A stretch of 30,531 nt of DNA from Prevotella sp. UBA2756 (GTDB lineage: Bacteria; Bacteroidota; Bacteroidia; Bacteroidales; Bacteroidaceae). The notes beneath the pieces are model-generated. The model was not told the DNA's origin and made no database searches. It saw only the letters and a program-made list of their open reading frames with translations. Shown one piece after another: positions 15,544-23,247 of the stretch. Position 1 is the stretch's first letter. Every line of letters starts with the position of its first letter. The DNA lies in assembly GCA_002353205.1 (NCBI GenBank), contig DEJE01000010.1:1-30531 (forward strand), written 5' to 3'. A program made the translations under genes and the position numbers.

Positions 15544-17097
15544 ATGAGCAACGGACAATTACTATGGGTCGACGATGAGATTGAACTCCTCAAAGCCCAC
15601 ATTCTGTTCCTTGAGAAGAAAGGATACGAAGTCGTTACCGTCAGCAACGGCACCGATGCCATCGACCAATGCCGGCAGAAGACCTTCGACCTGATACTTC
15701 TCGACGAGATGATGCCGGGCCTGAGCGGTCTCGAAACCCTGCAGCACGTCAAGGAGATACAGCCTGCAACGCCCGTTGTCATGGTCACCAAGAGCGAGGA
15801 GGAAGACATCATGAACCAGGCCATAGGGTCGAAGATTGCCGACTATCTCATCAAGCCCGTCAACCCCAACCAGATCCTCCTCACCCTGAAGAAGAACATC
15901 CATCAGCGCGAGATCATGACCGAGGTGACGCAGAGCGGATATCAGCAGAACTTCCAGGACATTGCCATGCAGATAGACAACTGCAAGACCTGTCAGGACT
16001 GGATCGACATCTACCGTCGGCTCGTACACTGGGAGCTCGAGCTCAGCAGCACCGACAGCACCATGACCGAAATGCTGCGCATGCAGAAGGAAGAGGCCAA
16101 CAATGCATTCGCACGATTCATCAAGCGCAACTATCTCGACTGGATGAAAGCTCCCGCGCAGCAGCCGCTCCTCTCGCCGGCAGTCTTCAAGACCGCCGTC
16201 TTCCCACTTCTCGACCGCGGCGAGAAAGTGTTCCTTATCGTCATCGACAACTTCCGCTACGACCAGTGGCGCGTCCTCGCCCAAGAGATTGGCGACATGT
16301 TCGACATCGACGAGCAGCTCTACATGAGCATACTGCCCACAGCCACACAGTATGCCCGCAACGCCATCTTCAGCGGCCTCATGCCCAACAAGATAGCAGA
16401 GATGTTCCCCGACCTGTGGGTCGACGAGGACGAAGAAGAGGGGAAAAACCTCAACGAGGCTCCCCTCATACAGACACAGCTCGACCGCTACCGCCGTCGC
16501 AACACCTTCTCCTATCACAAAATCAACGACTCCGTCGGCGGCGACCGATTCATGCAGCAGTTCAACAACCTGCAGCAGAACGACCTCAACGTGCTCGTGG
16601 TCAACTTCATCGACATGCTCAGCCACGCTCGCACAGAGTCGCGAATGGTGCGCGAGCTCGCCAACAACGAGAGCGCCTACCGCAGCATCACGCTCAGCTG
16701 GTTCCGCCACTCCTTCCTCGCCGACCTCTTCCGGCAGCTCGCGCAGAGCCGCTACACGGTCGTCATCACAACCGACCACGGCAGCATCAGGGCCGACAAA
16801 CCCGTGAAGATCATCGGCGACCGCAACACCAACACCAACCTGCGCTACAAGCTCGGGCGCAACCTCAGCTACAACCCCAAGGAAGTCTTCGTCATTAAAG
16901 ACCCGCGCAGCGCTTTCCTCCCGGCACCCAATCTCTCCACTTCCTACGTCTTCGCCACCGGATGCTCCTTCTTCGCCTATCCCAACAACTACAACTACTA
17001 CGTGTCCTACTACAAAGACACCTTCCAGCACGGCGGCATCTCCATGGAGGAAATGCTCATACCTCTGGTCACTATGCAGGGGCGGAAGCGGAGCTGA
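15544..17097 (+). CDS. porX: PorX, response regulator with a PglZ phosphatase-like domain
   Basis: PorX is the response regulator that controls expression and assembly of the type IX secretion system, with the sensor PorY and the sigma factor SigP. The 517 residues begin with a receiver domain (about 4-120): acidic pair Asp10/Asp11, phospho-acceptor Asp54 in 'LLDEMMPG', Thr82 and Lys104. A helical linker leads to a PglZ domain of the alkaline-phosphatase superfamily (about 220-510) with metal and nucleophile motifs 'VIDNFRYDQW' (Asp235), 'LPTATQYARN' (Thr266/Thr268), 'FIDMLSHAR' (Asp357, His361) and 'TTDHGS' (Asp411, His412). All key residues are kept, so the oligonucleotide phosphodiesterase activity described for PorX could be active. 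There is no DNA-binding domain. It is the last gene of the aroA operon. Confidence 0.95.
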   Translation: MSNGQLLWVDDEIELLKAHILFLEKKGYEVVTVSNGTDAIDQCRQKTFDLILLDEMMPGLSGLETLQHVKEIQPATPVVMVTKSEEEDIMNQAIGSKIADYLIKPVNPNQILLTLKKNIHQREIMTEVTQSGYQQNFQDIAMQIDNCKTCQDWIDIYRRLVHWELELSSTDSTMTEMLRMQKEEANNAFARFIKRNYLDWMKAPAQQPLLSPAVFKTAVFPLLDRGEKVFLIVIDNFRYDQWRVLAQEIGDMFDIDEQLYMSILPTATQYARNAIFSGLMPNKIAEMFPDLWVDEDEEEGKNLNEAPLIQTQLDRYRRRNTFSYHKINDSVGGDRFMQQFNNLQQNDLNVLVVNFIDMLSHARTESRMVRELANNESAYRSITLSWFRHSFLADLFRQLAQSRYTVVITTDHGSIRADKPVKIIGDRNTNTNLRYKLGRNLSYNPKEVFVIKDPRSAFLPAPNLSTSYVFATGCSFFAYPNNYNYYVSYYKDTFQHGGISMEEMLIPLVTMQGRKRS

Positions 17098-17246
17098 GCT
17101 TATCTCGTCTTATCTCATCTTCCATACGGCAGCGCTGTGACTCCGGAGAAGTCGTTTCTTCGCGCCCGTATGCCGTTCTTCGAGATGGCAGAAGGGCGTG
17201 ATGGATATGTCGGGACAGGCAGTTTCAAATGTCGGGGGAGCCATCC

Positions 17247-17356
17247 TGAACTGTAATACAAATTAAATTGCCGTGCAAACTCATTTGTTTTCCTGCGCAA
17301 TTTAATTCATTTCACTGCGCAATTTAATTTGTTTTCCTGCGCGCGATGAACTGTAA
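17247..17356. repeat. 22-bp tandem repeats bounded by a 10-bp direct repeat
   Basis: Three 22-bp units (17276-17297, 17298-17319, 17320-17341) each end in TGCG; the last two begin CAATTTAATT. An inverted copy AATTAAATTG lies at 17261-17270. The 10-mer TGAACTGTAA occurs on both sides, at 17247-17256 and 17347-17356, exactly 100 bp apart. The block is AT-rich unlike the genes around it. It lies in the 413-bp gap 17098-17510, which otherwise holds only the hairpin at 17412-17457. Confidence 0.75.
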
Positions 17357-17411
17357 GGCATGGCATTTGAGCATGAATGGCAAAGCAGTCTGAGCGATTT
17401 GACAACACAAT

Positions 17412-17457
17412 TATTGCCTGCTGCGCTACGTCAATTCACGTTGCACGGCAGGCAATA
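17412..17457. terminator. Long imperfect hairpin, probable terminator between convergent genes
   Basis: A perfect 9-bp stem (17413-17421 with 17448-17456) continues as an imperfect stem (17422-17430 with 17439-17447) around an 8-nt loop. It lies between porX and the convergent gene that ends at 17511. U-tracts on either side are weak, so termination is inferred from position and shape. Confidence 0.5.
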
Positions 17458-17510
17458 CATTGTATGTAGACGGTAGAAGGGAAAGGGCTGTAGCCGGCGG
17501 AAATGGTTCT

Positions 17511-18254
17511 TCAGCTCATTTCCACGATTTCAGCTTCCTCGATGGGCTCTTCGCCCTGCGGTGCTGCAGCCGTTTCGCCGGTGGTGGGCGCCGTCGAGCC
17601 GTCGGCGGGCACCGTCTGTGCTTCGTCGTAGGGCTGCGCCTGCTCGAAGGATCGGCGCATGCGGTAGATGTGTACGGCGTTGATGACCTCTACGATGGCG
17701 TAGAGCATGAGTCCCCAGCCGAGGATGCGGAAGGGCAGGGCCGACATGTCCATGGGGCGCACCACCACGATGATGCCGACGGCGAGGACCACCACTGGCG
17801 GCAGCCAGAAGAAGATGGGGATGTGGCTCAGCTTGCGCACGCTGACGAGGGCGAAGATCTGGGCGATGGCACCGAGGATGAGGATGGCCGCCAGGCAGTA
17901 CATGGCACCCTTGACGAACTCGGCAGGCATCAGGGCGAGGATGATGCCGAGGAGGATGCTGCCAATGCCGACGATGGGGAACGACGGCGTCATGGCGCGC
18001 ATGATGTCGTCGGCCGTGGCGGGGGCTTCGATGCCCTCGCGCATCTCGGCCATGGCGCTGAGGCGTTCGGCGGCATTGCGCGCCTTGCGCTTCTCGCTGA
18101 AGTAGATAATCACGCTGATGATGCCCGATACAAGGAACAGGGTGCCGATGGCAATGGTGAGCCAGCGCACCATGTCGGTGCGGTAGATGACGAGCAGGTA
18201 GCCTACGGCTGCGGCAATGACGGCGCGGATGATGGAGCTGAGTAGGATTCGCAT
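17511..18254 (-). CDS. DUF308 (HdeD-like) membrane protein
   Basis: The 247-residue protein is a polytopic inner-membrane protein with about six hydrophobic helices in two groups (roughly 3-51 and 91-195), separated by a cytosolic loop rich in Ala, Glu and Arg. The helices carry the small-residue pattern 'GIGSILLGIILAL...AILILGAIAQI' of the DUF308/HdeD family, known in enterobacteria for acid-stress protection; the function in Bacteroidota is not established. A hydrophilic acidic tail (about 205-247, rich in Ala, Pro, Glu, Thr) ends the protein. It is divergent from the histidine phosphatase gene and has a full-match promoter at 18283-18313. Confidence 0.85.
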   Translation of the reverse strand: MRILLSSIIRAVIAAAVGYLLVIYRTDMVRWLTIAIGTLFLVSGIISVIIYFSEKRKARNAAERLSAMAEMREGIEAPATADDIMRAMTPSFPIVGIGSILLGIILALMPAEFVKGAMYCLAAILILGAIAQIFALVSVRKLSHIPIFFWLPPVVVLAVGIIVVVRPMDMSALPFRILGWGLMLYAIVEVINAVHIYRMRRSFEQAQPYDEAQTVPADGSTAPTTGETAAAPQGEEPIEEAEIVEMS

Positions 18255-18282
18255 ATTCTTAGGTTATGAGGTTTTTCTACTG

Positions 18283-18313
18283 CAAAAATACGAAGAATGT
18301 GCGAAAGAACAAA
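18283..18313 (-). promoter_or_regulatory. Bacteroidota-type promoter of the DUF308 gene
   Basis: Minus strand TTTG (18310-18313), 19-nt spacer, TATTTTTG (18283-18290): full match to the -33/-7 pattern, about 30 nt upstream of the start. Confidence 0.8.
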
Positions 18314-18322
18314 TTTTTTGCG

Positions 18323-18330
18323 TACTTTTG
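18323..18330 (+). promoter_or_regulatory. Probable -7 element of the histidine phosphatase gene
   Basis: TACTTTTG matches TAnnTTTG and lies 18 nt before the ATG. The -33 position (18299-18302, GTGC) is poor, so only the -7 element is supported. Confidence 0.55.
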
Positions 18331-18348
18331 TAGCAAAAAAGTGGTGAG

Positions 18349-18858
18349 ATGGTAAAACTATATCTGGTGCGACATGGTGAAACGGTCGACAACGTGAACC
18401 GCATCATGCAGGGACAGACGCAGGGGGAACTGACGGCCAACGGCATAGCGCAGGCGCAGGAGCTGGCACAGCGGATGGCGGCCTGGCGGGTGGACGTCTT
18501 CGTGGCGAGCGACCTGAAGCGGAGCGTGGACACCTGCGCCATACTGGCGGCGCCCCACGGGCAGGAGGTGGTGGCGACGGCGCTGCTGCGCGAGCGCGAC
18601 TGGGGTAGCTTCACGGGGCTTCATATTCCCGACATTCCGCTCGACGACCCGTGGCCCGACGACATCGAGACGCTGGCGGAGCTGAAGGCCAGGGCGGCGC
18701 GCTTCATCGACTTCCTGCGCAGCCGCTATGATGGGGCGACGGTGGTGGCCGTGGGTCACGGCATCATCAACAAGGCCATACAAGCAGTGCACTTCGGCAA
18801 GGCCATGCGGGACGTGCCCAGGATGACGAATGCCGAAGTGCGTGAGCTGTTGTTGTAA
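18349..18858 (+). CDS. Histidine phosphatase family protein (phosphoglycerate-mutase-like)
   Basis: The 169-residue protein belongs to branch 1 of the histidine phosphatase superfamily. It shows the phospho-His motif 'LVRHGE' (Arg8, His9, Gly10) at the N-terminus, 'ASDLKRSVDTC' with the second active-site Arg, 'LRERDWGSFTG' with the acid/base Glu, and the C-terminal 'VGHG' His. All catalytic residues are therefore present. It is short for the family and has no signal peptide, so it is cytoplasmic. Substrate cannot be told from the sequence; alpha-ribazole-phosphatase-like or general small phosphoester activity are options. It is a single-gene unit, divergent from the DUF308 gene. Confidence 0.92.
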   Translation: MVKLYLVRHGETVDNVNRIMQGQTQGELTANGIAQAQELAQRMAAWRVDVFVASDLKRSVDTCAILAAPHGQEVVATALLRERDWGSFTGLHIPDIPLDDPWPDDIETLAELKARAARFIDFLRSRYDGATVVAVGHGIINKAIQAVHFGKAMRDVPRMTNAEVRELLL

Positions 18859-18935
18859 TGGTGTGTGTGTAGTATGAGTGTTATCCTGAAAAGTCTTCCT
18901 ACCTTTTCTTGACTAATCCTTATTTCTTTGTCATG

Positions 18936-20099
18936 TTATCTGCGTCCGCCGAAGCTGCCGTGGCCACCGCCATGCGAGCCGCCTGAGTGTCCGCCGCCCG
19001 AACGGCTGCCGCCGCCCATGTGAGCTCCGCTATGACCGCCTCCGAAGGAGCTGCTGCTACGCGAGGGAGCCGAATAGCTGCGCGAGGGAGAGCTGCTGCG
19101 CGAGGGTGCCGAATAGCTACGTGAGGGGCTGCTGCTGCGCGAAGGTACAGAATAGCTGCGCGAGGGCGAGCTGCTTCGACGCTCGGCTGCCGAACTGCTG
19201 CGGCTGGGTGTGAAGGTGCGCGTGGGGGCTGAGATGTCGCCACGCTCGATGCGACTGTTGCGCGAGCTGCTTCCGATGGCGGGGCGCGAGCTGCTGCCCT
19301 CGTTTCGGCGGCTGTTACCGCCTACCGTGGAGCGTGTGCTGCTGGGGCGCGAGCCGTCCTGACGATAGCTGCCGTTGCCGTTGTCGCGGCGCCCTCCGAA
19401 GCGGCCGTTGTCGCGGCGCTGCATGTCGCCGTTGCGGCTGCCCACAGAACCATTGTCGCGACCGTTACGTCCTCCGCGCTGTACGTCGCCCCTGCGTCCT
19501 CCGTCGTTGCGGCGCTCCAGGCCTTTGCCGCCGCGCGAGCGCTCGTAGTTACCGCGTTGCCGGTCGTAGTCGCCTCGGTCGTAGCCGTTGCGCATGCCGT
19601 GCCCGTGTCCGCCGTGGGCCACATGGTGGTCGTGACCGAATCGTCTTCCGTGGTACCAGCTGCGTCCGCCGTTGTGGTGCCAGCTGTGACCTCCGCGGTA
19701 GGAGAAGTAGAAGGCCGGGCGTCCGAAGTAGAACCAGGAGCGGTGGGGGTAGCGCGCATAGATGGCGAAGTGCCAGTAGCCGGCATCCCAGTAGAGGGGA
19801 CGGTAGAAATAGGTGGCGTCGAGATAGGCGCGATACTGCCAGTCGAGGAGCACGTAGCTCAGGTCGAGGTTGCGGCGCTCCCAGTAGGTGCCGTAGAGTT
19901 CGTCGTAGCTGTTGATGCCCATGAGGTAGTCGAGGTTGATTTCGTAGGCAGCCTCGTACTGGTCCTCGGTGAGGTTCAGCTCGTAGGCCATCTTGTCGGT
20001 GAGGAACAAGGCCTGGTCGCGTGCCTGCTCGTAGCTCATGGCTCGGGTTGTGAGGGCCATCATCAGCAGGGCTGTCAGTGTAATCATCATTCTCTTCAT
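18936..20099 (-). CDS. Secreted protein with a Gly/Arg/Ser-rich low-complexity tail
   Basis: This 387-residue protein has a signal peptide (1-20, 'MKRMMITLTALLMMALTTRA'). Residues about 21-130 form a folded-looking domain, helical at first ('EQARDQALFLTDKMAYELNL'), then rich in Tyr, Trp and Phe. From about 135 it is His/Gly-rich, then Arg/Gly/Asn/Asp-rich (about 165-250), then a Ser/Arg/Pro tail with repeats of the SPSRSYSAPSRSS type (about 290-345), and it ends in Gly/His/Ser. The proline-free RG and SR patterns imply disorder. Proteins of this build are common and uncharacterised in Bacteroidales; an envelope-stress or surface-binding role is only a guess. It has no operon partner. A probable promoter lies at 20160-20191. 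Confidence 0.8.
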   Translation of the reverse strand: MKRMMITLTALLMMALTTRAMSYEQARDQALFLTDKMAYELNLTEDQYEAAYEINLDYLMGINSYDELYGTYWERRNLDLSYVLLDWQYRAYLDATYFYRPLYWDAGYWHFAIYARYPHRSWFYFGRPAFYFSYRGGHSWHHNGGRSWYHGRRFGHDHHVAHGGHGHGMRNGYDRGDYDRQRGNYERSRGGKGLERRNDGGRRGDVQRGGRNGRDNGSVGSRNGDMQRRDNGRFGGRRDNGNGSYRQDGSRPSSTRSTVGGNSRRNEGSSSRPAIGSSSRNSRIERGDISAPTRTFTPSRSSSAAERRSSSPSRSYSVPSRSSSPSRSYSAPSRSSSPSRSYSAPSRSSSSFGGGHSGAHMGGGSRSGGGHSGGSHGGGHGSFGGRR

Positions 20100-20140
20100 A
20101 GCGGTATGTTTTTTTTATTGTTAATACTCGGTTTGCTTGC

Positions 20141-20148
20141 TATCTTTG
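20141..20148 (+). promoter_or_regulatory. Possible plus-strand -7 element ahead of the repeat array
   Basis: TATCTTTG matches TAnnTTTG, with TTGT 19 nt upstream (20118-20121). If used, it would transcribe the whole repeat array at 20294-20535 as a leader of about 390 nt for the Wzi-family gene. No better promoter was seen closer to that gene. Confidence 0.35.
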
Positions 20149-20159
20149 TTTTCACGATG

Positions 20160-20191
20160 CAAAATTGCGAAGAAAAAACAATATGCGCAAA
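20160..20191 (-). promoter_or_regulatory. Possible promoter of the Gly/Arg/Ser-rich protein gene
   Basis: Minus strand TTTG (20188-20191), 20-nt spacer, CAATTTTG (20160-20167), one base off the TAnnTTTG pattern. It lies about 60 nt upstream of the start at 20099. Confidence 0.5.
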
Positions 20192-20293
20192 GGAAATTCC
20201 CTACTTCGTGCGGGATTTTCCCTATTGATGCACAAAACACCTTTTTTCCTGCTTTCTTCATACTATTCTTCCTTTTCTTGCGTTATATATAAG

Positions 20294-20535
20294 GTGCGGG
20301 GGTACGGTGGTACGAAGGTGCGGGGGTGCGGTGGCGCGAAGGTACGGGGGTGCGGTGGTACGGTGGTGCGAGGATAGCCCCTGTGCATAAAAGGTAATCT
20401 CGTACCCCCGCACCTCGCACCTCGTACAACGAACCTCGTACCTCGTACAGCGCACCTCGTACCTCGTACAGCGTACCTCGTACCCCCGTACCTCGTACCT
20501 CGAACCTCGTACCTCGCACCCCACACCCCGTACAA
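20294..20535. repeat. Inverted array of short CGTACC-type repeats
   Basis: The left arm (20294-20373) is ten 8-bp units of the form G(T/C)(A/G)CG(G/A)NG, such as GTGCGGGG and GTACGGTG. The right arm (20401-20535) is about nineteen mostly 7-bp units with consensus CGTACCT and variants CGCACCT, CGAACCT, CGTACAG. The left arm is the reverse complement of CGTACC/CGCACC plus two bases, so the arms form a large degenerate inverted repeat around a 27-nt non-repeat centre (20374-20400). It fills most of the 446-bp gap 20100-20545 and stops about 10 bp before the next gene. Confidence 0.9.
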
Positions 20536-20545
20536 CGAAAAAAAT

Positions 20546-22114
20546 ATGTATATGAAGAAAGAAATACTTGTCAGTACGCTTACATTGGCCTCATGGGCAT
20601 CCGTGCCGGCACAAACCGATGGCAGCGGCCGCCTCGTGGACAGCCTTGAATACCGCGTGGAGGCGCAAGTCAGCATCAGCGACGGAGCAACACCCTTGTG
20701 GATGAATGCCAACAAGTACGGCCTGAGTTCGCTCGACAAGACCAACGGCTACCTCCGGGCCGCGATTGAACGCCCCCTGACGGCCGATTCCGCACGACAG
20801 TGGGGCATAGGCTACGGTCTCGACGTGGCCGTACCGTTCCACTATACGAGCCATTTCGTCGTGCAGCAGGCCTTCGCCGAGGTGCGCTGGCTCCACGGCG
20901 TGCTCACCGTGGGAAGCAAGGAGCAGCCCATGGAGCTGAAGAACAACCTGCTCTCCACCGGTTCGCAGACGCTCGGCATCAACGCCCGCCCCGTGCCCAT
21001 GGCGCGACTGTCGCTGCCCGACTATTGGGAGATGCCTTTTGCCAACGGGTGGCTGGCACTGAAAGGCCACGTGGCCTACGGCATGACCACCGACGATGCG
21101 TGGCAGCGCGACTTCACGCAGCAGCAGAAACGACACACCAAGCACACCATGCTCCACACCAAGGCCGGCTATCTGCGCATCGGTCGCGCTGACCGGCCGC
21201 TGACGGCTGAGCTCGGAGTCGAGATGGCCTGCCAGTTCGGGGGCACGATGATGGCCGTGAACAACGATCCCACCATCATCATGGAGGGCGAGAAAGGGCT
21301 CGGAGCCATGGCCAGAGCCTTCGTGCCCGGCGGTTCCGACGCTACCGATGGCGACTACCACAATGCCTCGGGCAACCATCTGGGCAGCCTTCTGGCGCGC
21401 GTGAACTATGATGCGAGGAAATGGCGACTCGCCCTCTATGCCGACCACTTCTTTGAAGACCACTCGTCGATGCTCATGGTCGACTACGACGGCTACGGAA
21501 CGGGCAGCGATTGGGACTTGCGCAAGCACAACCGCTATTTCCTCTACGACCTGAAAGACATGATGCTCGGCGCTGAGCTGAACATCAAGGACGGCTCGTG
21601 GCTCCGCGATATCGTCGTGGAGTATCTCTACACCAAGTACCAGAGCGGACCCGTCTACCACGACCACACGCCCTCCATGAGCAATCACATCAGCGGACGC
21701 GACGACTATTACAACCACAGCCTCTACACCGGATGGCAGCACTGGGGCATGGTGATGGGAAATCCGCTCTATCGGTCGCCCCTCTACAACGACGACGGCA
21801 CCATCGCCGTCAGCAACAACCGCTTCGTGGCGTGGCATCTCGGAATCGCAGGAGCGCCCCTCAACGGGCTTGAATACCGGCTGCTGGCCACATGGCAACG
21901 GGGCTACGGCACCTACGACCGCCTTTTTGAAGATCCTGCCACCGACGTCAGCCTGCTGGCAGAGGCCACCTATCGCTTCACGCGCTCATCAAAGCTGGGG
22001 GGATGGGCCGTCAGAGCTGCCGTAGGTCTCGACCGAGGCGACCTCTATGGCGACAACGGCGGTGTGCAGCTGACGATTGTGAAGACGGGTCTTTTGAACA
22101 AAAAACGGAAATAA
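20546..22114 (+). CDS. Capsule assembly Wzi family outer-membrane protein
   Basis: The 522-residue protein has a signal peptide ending near 'ASVPAQ' and a barrel-like body of alternating amphipathic strands. The start 'YRVEAQVSISDGATPLWMNA', the 'TVGSKEQPMELKN' and 'LSTGSQTLGINARPVPMARL' stretches and the length fit the Bacteroidota branch of the Wzi family. Enteric Wzi is an outer-membrane lectin that holds group 1 capsule on the surface; the Bacteroidota members probably do a related job in polysaccharide surface assembly. Two start codons are possible, 20546 and 20552; the second, giving 'MKKEILVS', looks more natural. A lipoprotein gene follows after 15 nt and is probably co-transcribed. 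The repeat array ends just upstream. Confidence 0.88.
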   Translation: MYMKKEILVSTLTLASWASVPAQTDGSGRLVDSLEYRVEAQVSISDGATPLWMNANKYGLSSLDKTNGYLRAAIERPLTADSARQWGIGYGLDVAVPFHYTSHFVVQQAFAEVRWLHGVLTVGSKEQPMELKNNLLSTGSQTLGINARPVPMARLSLPDYWEMPFANGWLALKGHVAYGMTTDDAWQRDFTQQQKRHTKHTMLHTKAGYLRIGRADRPLTAELGVEMACQFGGTMMAVNNDPTIIMEGEKGLGAMARAFVPGGSDATDGDYHNASGNHLGSLLARVNYDARKWRLALYADHFFEDHSSMLMVDYDGYGTGSDWDLRKHNRYFLYDLKDMMLGAELNIKDGSWLRDIVVEYLYTKYQSGPVYHDHTPSMSNHISGRDDYYNHSLYTGWQHWGMVMGNPLYRSPLYNDDGTIAVSNNRFVAWHLGIAGAPLNGLEYRLLATWQRGYGTYDRLFEDPATDVSLLAEATYRFTRSSKLGGWAVRAAVGLDRGDLYGDNGGVQLTIVKTGLLNKKRK

Positions 22115-22129
22115 GGAAAGGGAAAAACG

Positions 22130-22564
22130 ATGAAAAAAATCATATATCTCGTTGTCGCTGTGTGTATGCTGACAACGGCTTGCGACATAGAACGATCGGA
22201 CAACGGCGATCTGGACGGACTTTGGCAACTGCGCGCTGCCGACACGCTGGCAACAGGGGGCACCGCCGACCTGCACGCATCGCAGACATGGTGGGCTTTC
22301 CAGGGTAAAATCGTGCACATGCACGACTCCGTGGCGGCGCATCCCGACGTGGTGGGACACTTCGTATGCACCACCTCGACACTCACCTTGCTCGACCTCT
22401 GCTTCTCCGTGCGCGAACAGGGCGACGTCAGGGTCGAAGATGCCGATGCCCTCAACGCCATGGGGCTCCACAGTCTCAACGAGGACATGCGCCTGCTGAC
22501 GCTCAACGCCTCGACGATGGTCGTAGAGACCAGTCGGCTGCGACTGCATTTTAAGAAAAGGTGA
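22130..22564 (+). CDS. Small lipoprotein, lipocalin-like
   Basis: This 144-residue protein has a lipoprotein signal ending 'LTTAC' (Cys18) followed by 'DIERSDNGD'. The mature part begins 'LDGLWQLRAADTLATGG', the G-x-W start of lipocalin-like small beta-barrels, and then shows about eight predicted strands. No ligand-specific residue can be named. The gene follows the Wzi-family gene after 15 nt, so the two are likely an operon, and it may assist that protein at the outer membrane. The stop is 15 bp from the end of the convergent sugar transferase gene, with no terminator between them. Confidence 0.75.
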   Translation: MKKIIYLVVAVCMLTTACDIERSDNGDLDGLWQLRAADTLATGGTADLHASQTWWAFQGKIVHMHDSVAAHPDVVGHFVCTTSTLTLLDLCFSVREQGDVRVEDADALNAMGLHSLNEDMRLLTLNASTMVVETSRLRLHFKKR

Positions 22565-22579
22565 TGAGGAGTTAAGAAT

Positions 22580-23209
22580 TCAGAATACTTTTCCGAAGAC
22601 GATATTGATGAAAGTCTTCACCAGAATCTTGATGTCGAACCACCATGAGCGGTGCTCCAGATAGTAAAGGTCGAGCTCCAGACGGCGCAGCATCTTCTCC
22701 ATGGTGTCGGTGTAGCCGTTGTAAAGGGTGGCATAAGACGTGACGCCAGGCCTCACCTGATAGAGAAAAGCGTAACGAGGATCGCGCTCCATGATCTGGT
22801 CGATGTAGAACTTGCGCTCCGGTCGCGGTCCGATGAATGCCATGTCGCCCTTCACCACGTTCCACAACTGCGGCAGCTCATCGAGATGATGGTTGCGAAG
22901 GAAACGACCTACGCGCGTCATCCGCGTGTCGCGGTCGTGCTGGTAGAGAGCGGGGCCGTCTTTCTCTGCATCCACGCGCATGCTGCGGAACTTATAGATG
23001 TGGAAAGGTCGTCCGAAACGGCCGATGCGCTCCTGCGAGAAGATGGCAGGACCGCCGTCTTCGCGTTTTACGGCGATGTAGCAGGCCAGGAAGAGTGGAG
23101 AGAACACAACGAGGCACACTGCGGCGACGCAGAAGTCAAACATCCGCTTCACATTGCGTTCAAATTCATTCATGCCGTCGAGCACGTATCCCGTTTCTGT
23201 TATCGACAT
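22580..23209 (-). CDS. Undecaprenyl-phosphate sugar phosphotransferase (bacterial sugar transferase family)
   Basis: The 209-residue protein is a small phosphoglycosyl transferase: it starts a polysaccharide or glycan by moving a sugar-1-phosphate from a nucleotide sugar onto undecaprenyl phosphate at the inner membrane. Visible signatures are the N-terminal membrane helix (about 22-46), 'KFRSMRVDAEKDGPALY' with the catalytic Asp-Glu-type region, 'RVGRFLRNHHLDELPQLWNV' and 'GDMAFIGPRPERK' followed by 'RPGVTSYATL'. Length equals the minimal catalytic core, without the extra membrane domain of WbaP. The GT2 gene lies upstream on the same strand, separated by 137 bp. Which sugar is used cannot be told. 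Confidence 0.93.
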   Translation of the reverse strand: MSITETGYVLDGMNEFERNVKRMFDFCVAAVCLVVFSPLFLACYIAVKREDGGPAIFSQERIGRFGRPFHIYKFRSMRVDAEKDGPALYQHDRDTRMTRVGRFLRNHHLDELPQLWNVVKGDMAFIGPRPERKFYIDQIMERDPRYAFLYQVRPGVTSYATLYNGYTDTMEKMLRRLELDLYYLEHRSWWFDIKILVKTFINIVFGKVF

Positions 23210-23247
23210 AATCTGTTGGTAGTCTTCCTGTACTTCTATTATTTAAT

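Noticed and set aside
14329..15558. 409-codon minus-strand frame opposite the end of porW
   Set aside because: Low-complexity Leu/Arg/Gly translation caused by the GC-rich repeats of the porW tail.
15562..17031. 489-codon minus-strand frame opposite porX
   Set aside because: porX is certain from its receiver and PglZ motifs; the antisense translation is Val/Glu/Asp-rich without family features.
17121..17172. Inverted repeat CATACGG/CCGTATG downstream of porX
   Set aside because: Only 7 bp with a loop of about 38 nt and no U-tract; too weak to call a terminator.
18888..18908. GAAAAG/CTTTTC hairpin between the histidine phosphatase and the Gly/Arg/Ser-rich gene
   Set aside because: A 6-bp A/T-rich stem without a clean U-run; could be chance.
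20294..20535. CRISPR array
   Set aside because: Units are 7-8 bp with no spacers and there are no cas genes.
20258..20745. Minus-strand frames encoding YEVRGTR-type repeats
   Set aside because: They are translations of the intergenic CGTACCT array; the repeat is open in several frames because its period is not a multiple of three in a fixed frame.
20591..21898. 435-codon minus-strand frame opposite the Wzi-family gene
   Set aside because: Shadow of a well-supported plus-strand gene.
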